A DNA stretch of 64,000 bases. Source: Omphiscola glabra. Its lineage: Eukaryota; Mollusca; Gastropoda; Lymnaeidae. The position numbers and the translations under genes were made by a program. The stretch spans positions 8,269,012-8,333,011 of the forward strand of contig OZ024809.1 in NCBI GenBank assembly GCA_964017045.1, in the 5' to 3' direction. Positions 34,871-45,362 of the stretch are shown in pieces. The notes below the pieces were generated by a model. The model did no database searches, was not told the DNA's origin, and saw nothing but the letters and a program-made list of their open reading frames with translations. How positions within the stretch are numbered: the stretch's first letter is position 1; each line of letters starts with the position of its first letter.

Positions 34871-35125
34871 TATTGCCCAGCCCAGGAGGCGAGTAGGTGA
34901 AAGTTGCAGGGATGGGAGGAGGTTTATGGTTTGGAAATGGGATGAAAACCTGGCCCCAAAGCTGACCTGGTGTACATCTCCTGTCAAGGGCTATTTATAG
35001 AGCTGATTCCGAGTCTCGCAGTCCGCCTTGTCGGCCCCTGCCCTACCCCCACAGCCCCACCCCTCTTTTTTTTCCCTACATACATAGGCGATCAGTAATC
35101 AGACCTAGACAACTTCCTGTTTTTA
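34871..35125. other. Spacer, no gene seen
   Basis: Relatively GC-rich segment with C-rich runs near 35030-35065. No motif is recognised. Confidence 0.4.
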
Positions 35126-35127
35126 TT

Positions 35128-35455
35128 TTAGGTACAGGCACGTCTTAATGACATCTCCCTGGGTAGGACTACAGATACGTCTAGTAATGGACATTGGTCT
35201 TAATGACTTAATGTCATCTCCCTGGGTAGGACTACAGAAACAACTAGTAAAGGACATTGGTATTAATGTCATCTCCCTGGGTAGGACTACAGACACTTCT
35301 AGTAATGGACATTGGTCTTAATGACTTAATGTCATCTCCCTGGGTAGGACTACAGACACTGCTAGTAAAGGACATTGGTCTTAATGACATATCCCTGGGT
35401 AGGACTACAGACACTGCTAGTAAAGGACATTGGTATTAATGTCATCTCCCTGCAC
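35128..35455. repeat. 55/63 bp minisatellite, about 6 copies
   Basis: CATCTCCCTGGGTAGGACTA, CAGACACTGCTAGTAA and GGACATTGGTCTTAATG recur. Spacing between landmarks alternates between 63 and 55 bp because an 8 bp GACTTAAT block is present in every second unit. Confidence 0.92.
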
Positions 35456-35521
35456 GACAATCTCGCGTTGTACCTGTGTTTGTGTGTGGGCGAGAAAAAT
35501 TGATGGACTGCATTCAAGTTG

Positions 35522-35624
35522 TGTAAATGAAATTTAAGAACAAAGTATGAACGCCGAAACGTCAAAATCTTTTTGTCCTGTCTTTAAATTGAAGTTTAGC
35601 ATACTTTGTTCTTATATTTCATGT
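35522..35624. mobile_element. Small foldback element carrying a CCGAAACGTC motif
   Basis: TGAAATTTAAGAACAAAGTATG at the left faces CATACTTTGTTCTTATATTTCA at the right, with two mismatches, around an interior of about 50 bp. The interior begins AACGCCGAAACGTC, resembling the 3' half of the motif seen in the satellite arms and at 23642. It may be a truncated miniature element. Confidence 0.55.
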
Positions 35625-35627
35625 GTG

Positions 35628-35660
35628 AGTGTGTGTGTGCGCGCGCGCACGCATGTGTGT
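35628..35660. repeat. (GT)n(GC)n microsatellite
   Basis: TGTGTGAGTGTGTGTGTGCG followed by alternating GC and CATGTGTGT; a Z-DNA-prone alternating purine-pyrimidine run. Confidence 0.85.
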
Positions 35661-35889
35661 TAGAGGGGTTGCTATGTTTTATGATAATTTCATGTAATGA
35701 GCACCAATGAATTCCCTTCATTGGTAATTGGGGGTAAAATGTTGAACGTTAAAATGATACAAATGTGCAGTCACCTTTAATCTTTCAACAGATTCCAGTG
35801 GTTAGGCTGTTTGGATTGAGGTGGGTGGGGGGGGGGGGGGTGCCGCGAGCGGACTTCAAGAAGATGCAAAAAGAATATTATCTTGATGC

Positions 35890-36080
35890 AGTAGACATGA
35901 GTTGTGGACAGTGGCGTAGAGACATAATTTCAGTCGGTTTTGGTAGACATGAGTTGTGGACAGTGGCGCAGAGATATAATTTCAGTGGTAGACATGAGTT
36001 GTGGACAGTGGCGCAGAGATACAATTTCAGTGGTAGACATGAGTTGTGGACAGTGGCGCAGAGATACAATTTCAGTCGGT
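35890..36080. repeat. 45 bp minisatellite, 4 copies
   Basis: GTAGACATGAGTTGTGGACA, GTGGCGCAGAGATACAATTT and CAGTG recur at 35890, 35943, 35988 and 36033 (53, 45 and 45 bp). The first copy retains GTCGGTTTTGG before the next unit, and the same tail follows the last copy, so the expansion is internal to a longer sequence. Confidence 0.92.
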
Positions 36081-36295
36081 TTTGGTCAAATGGTTGGGGG
36101 GGAGGGGGCAAAAAATGAAAAACTTGGCCGGTTTGTTGAAGCGTATATTACTGGAGGTGCTACAGTACATAGAAATTTGAATAAAACCTGAAAATTCGGG
36201 GAGGGGAGGGGGAGGGCCAAATGCCCCACCATGCCCTACCCTAATGACGTCCCTGCTGTGTCGTAGCTGGACTTTGGTTCTTTTGCTGTTAGTAC

Positions 36296-36485
36296 GATGT
36301 GTCATCTATCTGTGTGTTGTCTAACTGTGTGTCAGTTTCTTGTGTTGTCCCCGTGTGTCGTCTATCTGTGTGTCATTTCCTTTGTGTTGTCCCCGTGTGT
36401 CATCTATCTGTGTGTCATTATCGTGTGTTGTCCCCTTGTATCGTCTATATGTGTGTCTTTCCCCTGTGTTGTCCCCATGTGTCGT
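36296..36485. repeat. 190 bp segment duplicated at 38314-38503
   Basis: The two segments align without gaps at a constant 2018 bp offset and differ at only a few positions (for example GTGTGTTGTC against GTGTGTCGTC). Both consist of CCCCGTGTGTCGTCTATCTG-type degenerate repeats. They diverge abruptly at 36486/38504. Confidence 0.9.
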
Positions 36486-36509
36486 GGTGTGTCTTAATGA
36501 CGGTGCTGA

Positions 36510-36790
36510 TAGTGTTTTTTGTGATGGTACTGTTTGTGATGGTACTGTTTGTGATGGTGTTGTTTGTGATGGTGTTGTTTGTGATGGTACTGTTTGCGAT
36601 GGTGTTGTTTGTGATGGTGTGTTTTGTGATGGTTTTGTTTGTGATGGTGTTGTTTTTGTGTTGTGTTGATGGTGTTGTTTGTGATGGTACTGTTTGCGAT
36701 GGTGTTGTTTGTGATGGTGTGTTTTGTGATGGTTTTGTTTGTGATGGTGTTGTTTGTGATGTTGTTGATTGTGTTATGTGTGATGGTGTT
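36510..36790. repeat. 15 bp minisatellite with a 101 bp higher-order repeat
   Basis: TGTTTGTGATGGTGT and TGTTTGTGATGGTAC units. The block beginning GGTACTGTTTGCGATGGTGT occurs at about 36585 and again about 100 bp later, in the same order of variants. Confidence 0.9.
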
Positions 36791-36991
36791 GATGGAAAAG
36801 AACCTTTCGAGCAGGGTCGTGCGAAGGTGGAGGGGGTGAAGGGGGTAAAGGGTGGGGGGAAGGGGATATTATTATTTCAAGTCCCTTTGAGTCCTAACTC
36901 AACATCCTGCTGCTACCATCTCACGCTTAACCTAACGTCTCACCAGCCCCATCTCACTCCTAACGTCTCACCAATCCCTTATCACCCGTTA

Positions 36992-37096
36992 CGTTGCTAC
37001 TGCATAAATATGTGTTTTACGATGGTCTAAGGTGACCCCTGTGTAAGGGTTTTTCGACCCCCAAAGAAGTCGCGACCCACAGGTTGAGAAACACTG
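36992..37096. mobile_element. SPIN-like fragment, copy D (one end only)
   Basis: Reads CGTTGCTACTGCATAAATAT, then GATGGTCTAAGGTGACCCCT, then GTCGCGACCCACAGGTTGAG and ends AACACTG. This is one terminus and part of the centre of the SPIN-like family, in the orientation opposite to copies A-C. The other terminus is absent. It lies within the CATCTCACCAGC minisatellite. Confidence 0.8.
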
Positions 37097-37114
37097 ATCG
37101 AACCACTAACATCT

Positions 37115-37590
37115 AATTAATTTCCTCTAATATCTCACCAGCCTCACCTCAAGCATCTCACCAGCATCCCATATCACATCTAACATTTCACTAGCCCCCA
37201 TATCAATTCTAACATCTCACCAGCCCCCACCTCTAGCATCTCACCAGCACCCCATATCACTTCTAACATTTCACCAGCACCCCATATCACCTCTAACATT
37301 TCACCAGCACCCCATATCACCTCTAAAATTTCACCAGCACCCCATATCACCTCTAACATTTCACCAGCACCCCATATCACCTCTAAAATTTCACCAGCAC
37401 CCCATATCACCTCTAACATTTCACCAGCACCCCATATCACCTCTAACATTTCACCAGCACCCCATATCACTTCTAGCATCTCACCAGCACCCCATATCAC
37501 CTCTAGCATCTCACCAGCACGCCATATCACCTCTAGCATCTCACCAGCACCCCATATCACCTCTAACATCTCCCCAGCCTCCCTCGAAGC
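37115..37590. repeat. 30 bp minisatellite, about 14 copies
   Basis: ACCCCATATCACCTCTAACA plus TTTCACCAGC at exact 30 bp spacing. Related, more diverged copies at 36905-36990 lie on the other side of the SPIN-like fragment, so the transposon sits inside the array's edge. Confidence 0.94.
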
Positions 37591-37789
37591 CTTCCCCACT
37601 AAAATGTATTGGACATTCGCTCCCTTTAATGAAACATTTCAGACAGTAGAACCGTGTGTCGGTGATAACTAAAGCAAGAGAGTACAGCAGTGGCAGATAT
37701 CGCCAGGGCCGAGGCTCCCCGGGGAGACATGGCCTCCCACCAGCATAACATCATCACGAGCTGATAATACGCTCGGGGTTTGGGAAGGG

Positions 37790-37900
37790 GGGGGGGGGTA
37801 TTCAATGTAATGAGTTATAGCTTTTAGGGGGTGGGGGCTAGGTTGTAAAAAAGTGTGTGTGTGTGTTGTTGGGAAAAAAAAAGTGGGGGGGGGGGGGGGT
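37790..37900. repeat. G-runs and short (GT)n
   Basis: Two runs of 10 or more G (near 37788 and 37886) bracket a GTGTGTGTGTGT stretch. Low complexity only. Confidence 0.7.
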
Positions 37901-37973
37901 TACAAAGAGAGTTGGATACTTGCAATGTTTATTACTTTGTGTATTTTCGGCTATTGGAATTCCGTCCGTCTGT

Positions 37974-38036
37974 CGATCCGATGGTGTCGATCCGATGGTG
38001 TCGATCCGATGGTGTCGATCCGATGGTGTCGATTGT
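37974..38036. repeat. 14 bp repeat, about 4 copies
   Basis: TCCGATGGTGTCGA repeats exactly four times. Confidence 0.93.
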
Positions 38037-38099
38037 TTGCCCCCGTGTCCATTCGGCTCTTTGTGTGTCATCCCCACGTGTATTGCCCTCCCCCCCCCC

Positions 38100-38545
38100 T
38101 CCGTGTATCGTCACTCTGTGGATTGTCCCCGTTTGTCGTGTGTCTGTGTGTGTCCTCCGTGTGATGTCTATCTGCGTCTTCTCGCGTGTGTTGCCCTTGT
38201 GTGTCACCTGTGTCTCTCTCTCCCCCCGCCGTGTCTGTTGTTGCCGTGTGTCGTCTATCTGTGTGTTGTCCCCGTGTGTCGTCTATCTGTGTGTCATTCC
38301 CGTGTAATGTCCCGATGTGTCATCTATCTGTGTGTCGTCTAACTGTGTGTCAGTTTCTTGTGTTGTCCCCGTGTGTCGTCTATCCGTGTGTCATTTCCTT
38401 TGTGTTGTCCCCGTGTGTCATCTATCTGTGTGTCATTCTCGTGTGTTGTCCCCTTGTATCGTCTATATGTGTGTCTTTCCCCTGTGTTGTCCCCATGTGT
38501 CGTCTATCTGTGTATCGTTCCTCCATGTGATTCCCTTCCGTGATA
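38100..38545. repeat. Degenerate CCCCGTGTGTCGTCTATCTG repeats
   Basis: Includes the second copy (38314-38503) of the 190 bp duplicated segment. Units average roughly 20-22 bp with variable spacing. Open frames here are compositional. Confidence 0.85.
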
Positions 38546-38639
38546 AAAAAAAATAATTCGAGAGTCGATTTGTAACAATCAGATGATCAGTTTCGAAACA
38601 GGAAACCGGAAATCTCATTATTGTTAAACATCCTTAATG

Positions 38640-39165
38640 ATAAGGTAATATGATAAGCTAAGAATATATGGTTAGATAAGTAGGGTTAGATGGTATGGTT
38701 AGCGTTTACGGTTAGGTGGTGTATTTAGAGTATATGATTTATGATAAGATAGTATGGTTAGATTACATGGTTAGTTGGTGTATTTAGAGTATATGATTTA
38801 TGATAAGATAGTATGGTTAGATTACATGGTTAGGTGGTGTATTTATATATGATTTATGATAAGATAGTATGGTTAGATTACATGGTTAGTTGGTGTATTT
38901 AGAGTATATGATTTATGATAAGATAGTATGGTTAGATTACATGGTTAGGTGGTGTATTTAGAGTATATGATTTATGATAAGATAGTATGGTTAGATTACA
39001 TGGTTAGTTGGTGTATTTAGAGTATATGATTTATGTTAAGATAGTATGGTTAGATTACATGGTTAGTTGGTGTATTTAGAGTATATGATTTATGATAAGA
39101 TAGTATGGTTAGATTACATGGTTAGGTGGTGTATTTAGTTTCAATGATCTGTGGTTAGGAAATAG
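38640..39165. repeat. 59-60 bp minisatellite, about 8 copies
   Basis: GGTTAG(T/G)TGGTGTATTTA, GAGTATATGATTTATGATAA and GATAGTATGGTTAGATTACA recur. GGTTAGG and GGTTAGT units tend to alternate, and one unit has a short deletion near 38845. Confidence 0.93.
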
Positions 39166-39173
39166 GGTTAGAT

Positions 39174-39371
39174 CAGCGGTTCTCAACCTGTGGGTCGCGA
39201 CCCCTTTGGGGTCGAATGACCCCTTTTTCAGGGGTCGCCTAAGACAGCCGGAAATACATGTATACTCTACAGTTATGAAGTAGCAACGAAAATAATTTTG
39301 TGGCTGGGGGTCGCCACATCATGAGGAACTGTGTTAAAGGGTCGCGGCATTAGGAAGGTTGAGAACCACTG
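39174..39371. mobile_element. SPIN-like hAT miniature element, copy B, 198 bp
   Basis: Complete ends CAGCGGTTCTCAACCTGTGG and GGAAGGTTGAGAACCACTG. Flanking 8-mers GGTTAGAT (39166-39173) and GGTTAGCT (39372-39379) differ at one position, as expected for a slightly aged hAT target duplication. The target resembles the GGTTAGA motif of the adjacent 59 bp array. Confidence 0.92.
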
Positions 39372-39676
39372 GGTTAGCTTATAACGTGAGACTATATAAG
39401 CTGAGACCACGCGGTTAGATTATATCAATACCTATACAATCTCTAGGCACGAAAGAAAGTATGTTGCAGTTGCGAGTACGATACGCGCAAATTGAAATTC
39501 CCGATAACTGCGCTAAATGAGATTCTGAAAAGTGCCGTTAGTGTATTTGTTGCGTAATATTATCTCTTTTTTTGTACGCAATCACTCCCAATTAAAGTAT
39601 GGTGTTATAAATCTGCGGTGCAGAAAAAGCGTCGGGGTATGTGTGTGGCGTGGAGGGTAATGTTGTTTTATCGTAT
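39372..39676. other. Spacer, no gene seen
   Basis: No repeat or protein family is recognised. Confidence 0.4.
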
Positions 39677-39966
39677 CCGGAAATTTGATCGAAAGAAATT
39701 TCGTCGACGGAAAATTGATAGACGGATATTTGATGGAGCGGAAATTTCGTCGAATCGTTTTTTTAGTTTATACCTTAAAATTGTGCGTCAAATTTTATTT
39801 TGAAAGCATTATTTTTTTTTTACTATTTATTATTGTGCGTTCAAAAAGAAATTTGACGGAAATTTTAACGTTTGAACTGAAAAAAAGATTCTACCAAATT
39901 TCCGTTTGATCAAATTACCGTCGATCAATTTTCCGTCGACGAAATTTCTTTCGATCAAATTTCCGG
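39677..39966. mobile_element. Complete foldback element, copy 2, 290 bp
   Basis: The left arm CCGGAAATTTGATCGAAAGA, AATTTCGTCGACGGAAAATT and GATAGACGG is matched by the complement of the right arm, which reads the same with GATCGACGG. Similarity continues inward on both sides (TAAAATTGTGCGTCAAATTT against GAAATTTGACGGAAATTTTA), so the element folds over most of its length. Arms contain repeated short modules built from GAAATTT, TGATCGA and CGTCGACGG. GGTAACC follows the right end, and GGTTACC precedes the left end of copy 1. Confidence 0.87.
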
Positions 39967-40384
39967 TAACCTTGTTTTATAAGCTATTGTTTAAACTTGT
40001 TAAAAAGCGGTGGAAATAAAAAAAAATATCCCGAGGTCAACAAAAGACAAGACGCTGTCAAATGCCGGCCTTTGTGACAACCCTTCAAATGTTTGTGGGC
40101 TTGGTTCGATTTAACGTGGCTACGTTTGCTTTTCTCTCATCATATACCTCGGAACTAGGTCTGAAAAAACCCCAGATGATTTATAGAATTTAGGTTAGGT
40201 TTTTAAAAAAGAATGATTTTTTTTGGACCAAAAATAATGATAATTCCTGGAAAAATAAAATCATCCTTTAAAAAGCTGCGGTGTCGCTGGACCCAATTAT
40301 TCAGATTTTTATCTGAAGGATCAAAGTATACAGTTTAAATTTCTATTGTGATTCAGTGATCAAATATCATTTTTGTATTAACCT
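39967..40384. other. AT-rich spacer, no gene seen
   Basis: Nothing recognisable. Confidence 0.4.
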
Positions 40385-40925
40385 TTTTATTGTGTAACGA
40401 TCTACCATAGTGAATTGTGTAATGATCTACCATAGTGAATTGTGTAATGATCTACCATAGTGAATTGTGTAATGATCTACCATAGTGAATTGTGTAATGA
40501 TCTACCATAGTGAATTGTGTAATGATCTACCATACTGAATTGTGTAATGATCTAACATAGTGAGTTGTATAATGATCTACCACAGTGAATTGTATAATGA
40601 TCTAACATAGTGAGTTGTGTAATGATCTACCATACTGAATTGTATAATGATCTAACATAGTGAGTTGTGTAATGATCTACCATACTGAATTGTGTAATGA
40701 TCTAACATAGTGAGTTGTATAATGATCTACCACAGTGAATTGTATAATGATCTAACATAGTGAGTTGTATAATGATCTACCATACTGAATTGTATAATGA
40801 TCTAACATAGTGAGTTGTGTAATGATCTACCACAGTGAATTGTATAATGATCTAACATAGTGAGTTGTGTAATGATCTACCACAGTGAATTGTGTAATGA
40901 TCTAACATAGTGAGTTGTGGACACT
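40385..40925. repeat. 25 bp minisatellite, about 21 copies, partly dimeric
   Basis: TGTGTAATGATCTACCATAG plus TGAAT. The left third is homogeneous; the right two thirds alternate CTACCA(TA/CA)..TGAAT with CTAACATAGTGAGT, giving 50 bp dimers. Confidence 0.95.
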
Positions 40926-40949
40926 ACTAAACTTAAGACGCTAATAAAG

Positions 40950-41035
40950 GAGCAAGACAGGGGACGCCCAGGGCGCCCAGGGGCGAGTTTATCGTCCCAA
41001 TGGGGCGGTGGCCAGCAAAAGTTTGAGAACTGCTG
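40950..41035. mobile_element. hAT-like terminus fragment
   Basis: GGGGCGAGTTTATCGTCCCA followed by GCAAAAGTTTGAGAACTGCTG. The terminal AGTTTGAGAACTGCTG is a typical hAT inverted-repeat end; the other end is not seen. Confidence 0.5.
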
Positions 41036-41589
41036 GTATAGAAACACGAAATTATTGCTCTATCGGCTGTCGGCTATAGTGAGCTGTTAAGACAGTTGTT
41101 ACAAGCATCATCACTGTCACTCCGAGGAAACAATTCACAAACTTGTTTTCGTTTTTGACGGCTTAAAAAAACAACAACTACGTTTGAATTATTCATGCAA
41201 CTGTTCATATGGATTGATGATCTCCAAAACAACAACCACCACCCACTCCCCCTCCCCCCACCACGCTAAACCCGACACTACCGCTGTAGACTACTTAATG
41301 ACTGATGATTGAGGCCTACAGTTGAAAGTACACCAGCGACGTATCTGGGGTTAGTGCCACCCGGGGCGTGTCAAGTCTTTTTGCTCCTCCCCCCCACGGG
41401 AAAAAAAAACCTATGCCGCCCCTTCCCCTTTGCACCCTCTTCCTCTTTGCACCCCCTTTTCTACGCAACGGGAGAATACTAAATATGATTAAGTTTGAGT
41501 TATTGAAATGTACACTAATCTAAACATTAATTTTTTATACTCAAGCAGAAGAAGAAAAAAGCGGAGGGGGGGGGGGATACCAAAACAAG
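41036..41589. other. Spacer with a hAT-like fragment at 41333-41400
   Basis: CAGCGACGTATCTGGGGTTA and GTGCCACCC resemble, in reverse orientation, the fragments at 22586 and 23022. Otherwise no feature. Confidence 0.45.
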
Positions 41590-41850
41590 CTCCGATTGGG
41601 TTGTTCAATCCCTGATAGGATTGTTCAATCCCTGATATGATTGTTAAAGCGCCGATAAGATTGTTCAATCCCTGATAGGATTGTTCAATCCCTGGTAGGA
41701 TTGTTCAATCCCTGATATGATTGTTCAGCTCTGATTGGATTGTTCAATCCCGGATAGGATTGTTCAATCCCTGATAGGGATATAATTAGCCCTACATGAT
41801 TCTTCACTCCCTGATAGGATTGTTCAAGCCCTGATAGGATTGTTCATTCA
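41590..41850. repeat. 20 bp minisatellite, about 13 copies
   Basis: CCCTGATAGGATTGTTCAAT, with several diverged copies (CTGATATGA, GCCGATAAG). Confidence 0.93.
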
Positions 41851-41959
41851 GGGAATCATTTATTTCCTCTTTCTCGCCTTTAGGTTCCTCTGACCGCGGT
41901 AAACCGTTTGGCGCGAGGCCCGACTGGTCTCTGGCCTACTTTAGACCGATCTCAGTTAC

Positions 41960-42225
41960 CAAGCTTTTTTCTCCCCCCCCCTCCCCCCCCCCGGTCATTC
42001 CATCCCCCCCTCCCCCAACTCAACCATGCATCTCGTGCTGGACTTGCGTCCTCTCTCCTCTCATCCAATTTCCCTCCTTCCAGCAACCTCCCTCCCTCTC
42101 ATTTTAATTTTTCCCCAACCGCCCCCTTCCTTTTCGCTCAAGCATCCCGGAAAAGCCGCATGTGTGTGTGTGTGTGTGAGGGTGTGCATGGGGGTGGGGG
42201 GGGGGGGGTGGAGAAAGAGAGAGAA
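41960..42225. repeat. C-rich, (TG)n and G-rich low-complexity tract
   Basis: Pyrimidine-rich DNA (41970-42140), then TGTGTGTGTGTGTGTGAG (about 42161) and a G run near 42196. Open frames here are compositional. Confidence 0.75.
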
Positions 42226-42878
42226 CGAGGGCCAGAGCGTTCTAACGGGCACGGCAGACTGGCAAGGGGAGATAAGCCAGCAGACGGCACAGAGAGAAGA
42301 CTGAGTTGCAGCTCGGCTTTGAGTGGTCTGTTGTTTCACACATTTTGTTTTTTTTAATGATTTTGTTGGCGTTAAAATTCCTGTAAGCAGGTTGAAAAAA
42401 ACAAAAACAAAACACGTTGTGATCTATTTTTGAGACCAAATTGTTGCATTGTGTGGATATATTTGATTTCAACATGGATCATGGATAACATAATGACGGT
42501 GAGATGGGGCGAACGTAGCAAGGCGATCACTAGCAGACGAATTTAATATTTGCCTTGTGTTTTGTAGCCAGAAGGGAAGTGGCTTTTTCTGGCCGCAAGT
42601 CCAGGTGGGAAATTCAATGTCAAGGATGATTATGGATCGTTGTATGATAAACTGTCAAGATCTCAAGAGATATAAGTGATGGATTTGGGGTTTCAATGGG
42701 CATCTTTGATATATATTTAATTTAATATTAGATGGTCTAATATATATTATTTGATGCATATAGTCCAGGATATGTAATATGTCTTTGATGAGCCTTGGTT
42801 ACTGAGTGTTATGTGGTGTATCTTCTATGTGTCTTTTGTGTAATCTCGTGTATCTTAACATTGTTAGGTGCTTACACC
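42226..42878. other. Non-repetitive stretch, no gene seen
   Basis: No protein family, splice pattern or RNA gene is recognised. Confidence 0.4.
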
Positions 42879-43046
42879 CAGGGGCAAGGGGGGCATCATG
42901 CCCCGGGCGCTACTCACAAAGGGGCGCCAAATGGTATATTTTACTATAATATTGTATGGTTTTCGAATAGGGGGGCGCTAAAAAGGAATTGGGGGCGCTA
43001 AAAAGGTATTGTGCCCCGGGCGCGAGTTAAGCTCGCTACGCCACTG
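42879..43046. mobile_element. hAT miniature element of the GGCGTAGC type, 168 bp
   Basis: The right end AGCTCGCTACGCCACTG is a hAT-type terminus; the left end is CAGGGGCAAGGGGGGC. Flanking 8-mers CTTACACC and TTTACGCC agree at six positions. Interior GGGCGC(C/T)A blocks resemble those of the elements at 46799 and 48749. Confidence 0.62.
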
Positions 43047-43054
43047 TTTACGCC

Positions 43055-44135
43055 TTACCATTGTGGCGTGTAAACATCCTACCATTGTGAGGTGTAAACA
43101 TCCTACCATTGTGGGTTGTAAACATTCTACCATTGTGGGTTGTAAACATCCTACCATTGTTGGTTGTAAACATCCTACCATTGTGGGTTGTAAACATCCT
43201 ACCATTGTGGGTTGTAAACATCCTACCATTGTGAGTTGTAAACATCCTACCATTGTGGGTTGTAAACATCCTACCATTGTGGCTTGTGGGTTGTAAACAT
43301 CCTACCATTGTGAGGTGTAAACATCCTATCATTGTGGGTTGTCAACATCCTACCATTGTGGGTTGTAAACATCCTACCATTGTGGGTTGTAAACACCCTA
43401 CCATTGTGGGTTGTAAACATCCTACCATTGTGGGTTGTTAACATCCTACCATTGTGGGTTGTCAACATCCTACCATTGTGGGTTGTCAACATCCTAACAT
43501 TGTGGGTTGTAAACATCCTACCATTGTGGGTTGTAAACATCCTACCATTGTGGCGTGTAAACATCTTACCATTGTTGGTTGTCAACATCCTACCATTGTG
43601 GGTTGTCAACATCCTACCATTGTGGGTTGTCAACATCCTACCATTGTGGGTTGTAAACATCCTACCATTGTGGGTTGTAAACATCCTACCATTGTGGGTT
43701 GTCAACATCCTACCATTGTGGGTTGTAAACATCCTACCATTGTGGGTTGTCAACATCCTACCATTGTGGGTTGTAAACGCACTACCATTGTGGGTTGTAA
43801 ACATACTACCATTGTGGGTTGTCAACATCCTACCATTGTGGGTTGTAAACGCACTACTATTGTGAGTTGTAAACATCCTATCATTGTTGGTTGTCAACAT
43901 CCTACCATTGTGGGTTGTAAACGCACTACCATTGTGGGTTGTAAACATCCTATCATTGTGGGTTGTCAACATCCTACCAGTGTGGGTTGTAAACGCACTA
44001 CCATTGTGGGTTGTAAACATCCTATCATTGTGGGTTGTCAACATCCTACCATTGTGGGTTGTAAACGCACTACTATTGTGAGTTGTAAACGCCCTCATAT
44101 TGTGGCATCTTACCATTGTGGACTGTGTACATACT
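43055..44135. repeat. 24 bp minisatellite, about 45 copies
   Basis: ACCATTGTGGGTTGTAAACA plus TCCT. Variants (TCAACATCC, AACGCACT, CCTATCATTG) mark units. In the right third a three-unit cycle (AACGCACTA, AAACATCCTATC, CAACATCCTACC) is repeated, a 72 bp higher-order unit. Both strands have open frames because 24 is a multiple of three. Confidence 0.96.
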
Positions 44136-44289
44136 AATATTGTAGGTGTGTACTAAAACGATCTAAGCAAAGAGGTTTAAAAGTCCTTACTATACCATAC
44201 ATTTATCATGAAATATCCTAATTATATTTTAGAATAACATGATAAGCCTATCTTCCTATTTATGTATTTTTAACTTTTGGTAAAGTATT

Positions 44290-44700
44290 TGTACTGGACG
44301 GTACTGGCACACACCGAAACATTGGTGCACATAGTGACATAATGTTGAACATACTGACCTATTGTTGCACACACCAAGACATTGTTGCATACAACGAAAC
44401 ACTGCAGAACAAACTGAAACAGTTCCACACACAGGCACATAGTTCCACACACAGGCACATAGTTCCACACACAGGCACATAGTTCCACACACAGGCACAT
44501 AGTTTCACACACAGGCACATAGTTCCATACACAGGCACATAGTTCCACACACAGGCACATAGTTCCACACACAGGCACATAGTTCCACACATTTTGCACA
44601 TTCTTGAAGAAACCGACACATTCTTGCATATACTAGCACATAATTGCACATTCGTACATATACTTGCACATTCTCGCACGTATCGGCACAAAGTTATGAC
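44290..44700. repeat. 20 bp minisatellite, 10 clean copies plus decayed flanks
   Basis: AGTTCCACACACAGGCACAT is almost perfect from 44420 to 44590. On both sides it decays into related units (ACACATTGTTGCA, TTGCACATTC), showing edge divergence. Confidence 0.93.
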
Positions 44701-44889
44701 ATCATAACAAAGCGTCTATTTGTAGTACCAAAATAACACAAAAAATATTTAAGTAGGATTGTGTGCTTACGTGGTGATTTAGCCGTAAAATTGATATATC
44801 ATGATTGGAGGTGTTGCCTGATGATTGAGACGTTAATGCCCATATAAACATAGCTATAAAAAATTCCGCAACAACTTACCGGAGTCGTA

Positions 44890-45060
44890 GTGATCAGACA
44901 CCTAGACATCTTACAGTAGACCTAGACACCTTGAAGACACCTGGACATCTTACAGTAGACCTTGACACCTTACAGGAGACCAAGACATTTTATATGAGGC
45001 CATTACATCTTACATGACACCTATACACCTTACAGGAGTCGTATACAATTAACAGGAATT
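44890..45060. repeat. About 20 bp degenerate repeat
   Basis: GACACCTAGACATCTTACAG-type units, roughly 8 diverged copies. Confidence 0.8.
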
Positions 45061-45261
45061 TTTACAAATTAAAAAAAAATATGAACGTTTTCCCAGAGTG
45101 AGCCAAATTTTAAAAATATTTTTGGGATCACATATTTTGATTTTTAAAACAGAGCAATCCCATTCATGACGTCATTATTTTGGTTTATTAGGAATCTTAT
45201 TTCATTTTGCTGGCTCGTAACAAAGCAGATTCCTATTGCTAAAGTTGCAAGCTACCGTAAA

Positions 45262-45362
45262 CGATGGGAGACAGAAATGTGTCGGTTCCTAAATGAGCAA
45301 GACTCCTTGTGTAATAATTGTGACTTAACCGTTGGGAGACAGAAGTGTGTCGGCTCCTGGTC
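45262..45362. repeat. 69 bp-spaced duplication
   Basis: GGGAGACAGAAATGTGTCGG and GGGAGACAGAAGTGTGTCGG, each followed by (T/C)TCCT, about 69 bp apart. Confidence 0.75.

Noticed and set aside
38640..39165. Telomere-like GGTTAG repeats
   Set aside because: GGTTAG occurs only once or twice per 59 bp unit and never as consecutive hexamers.
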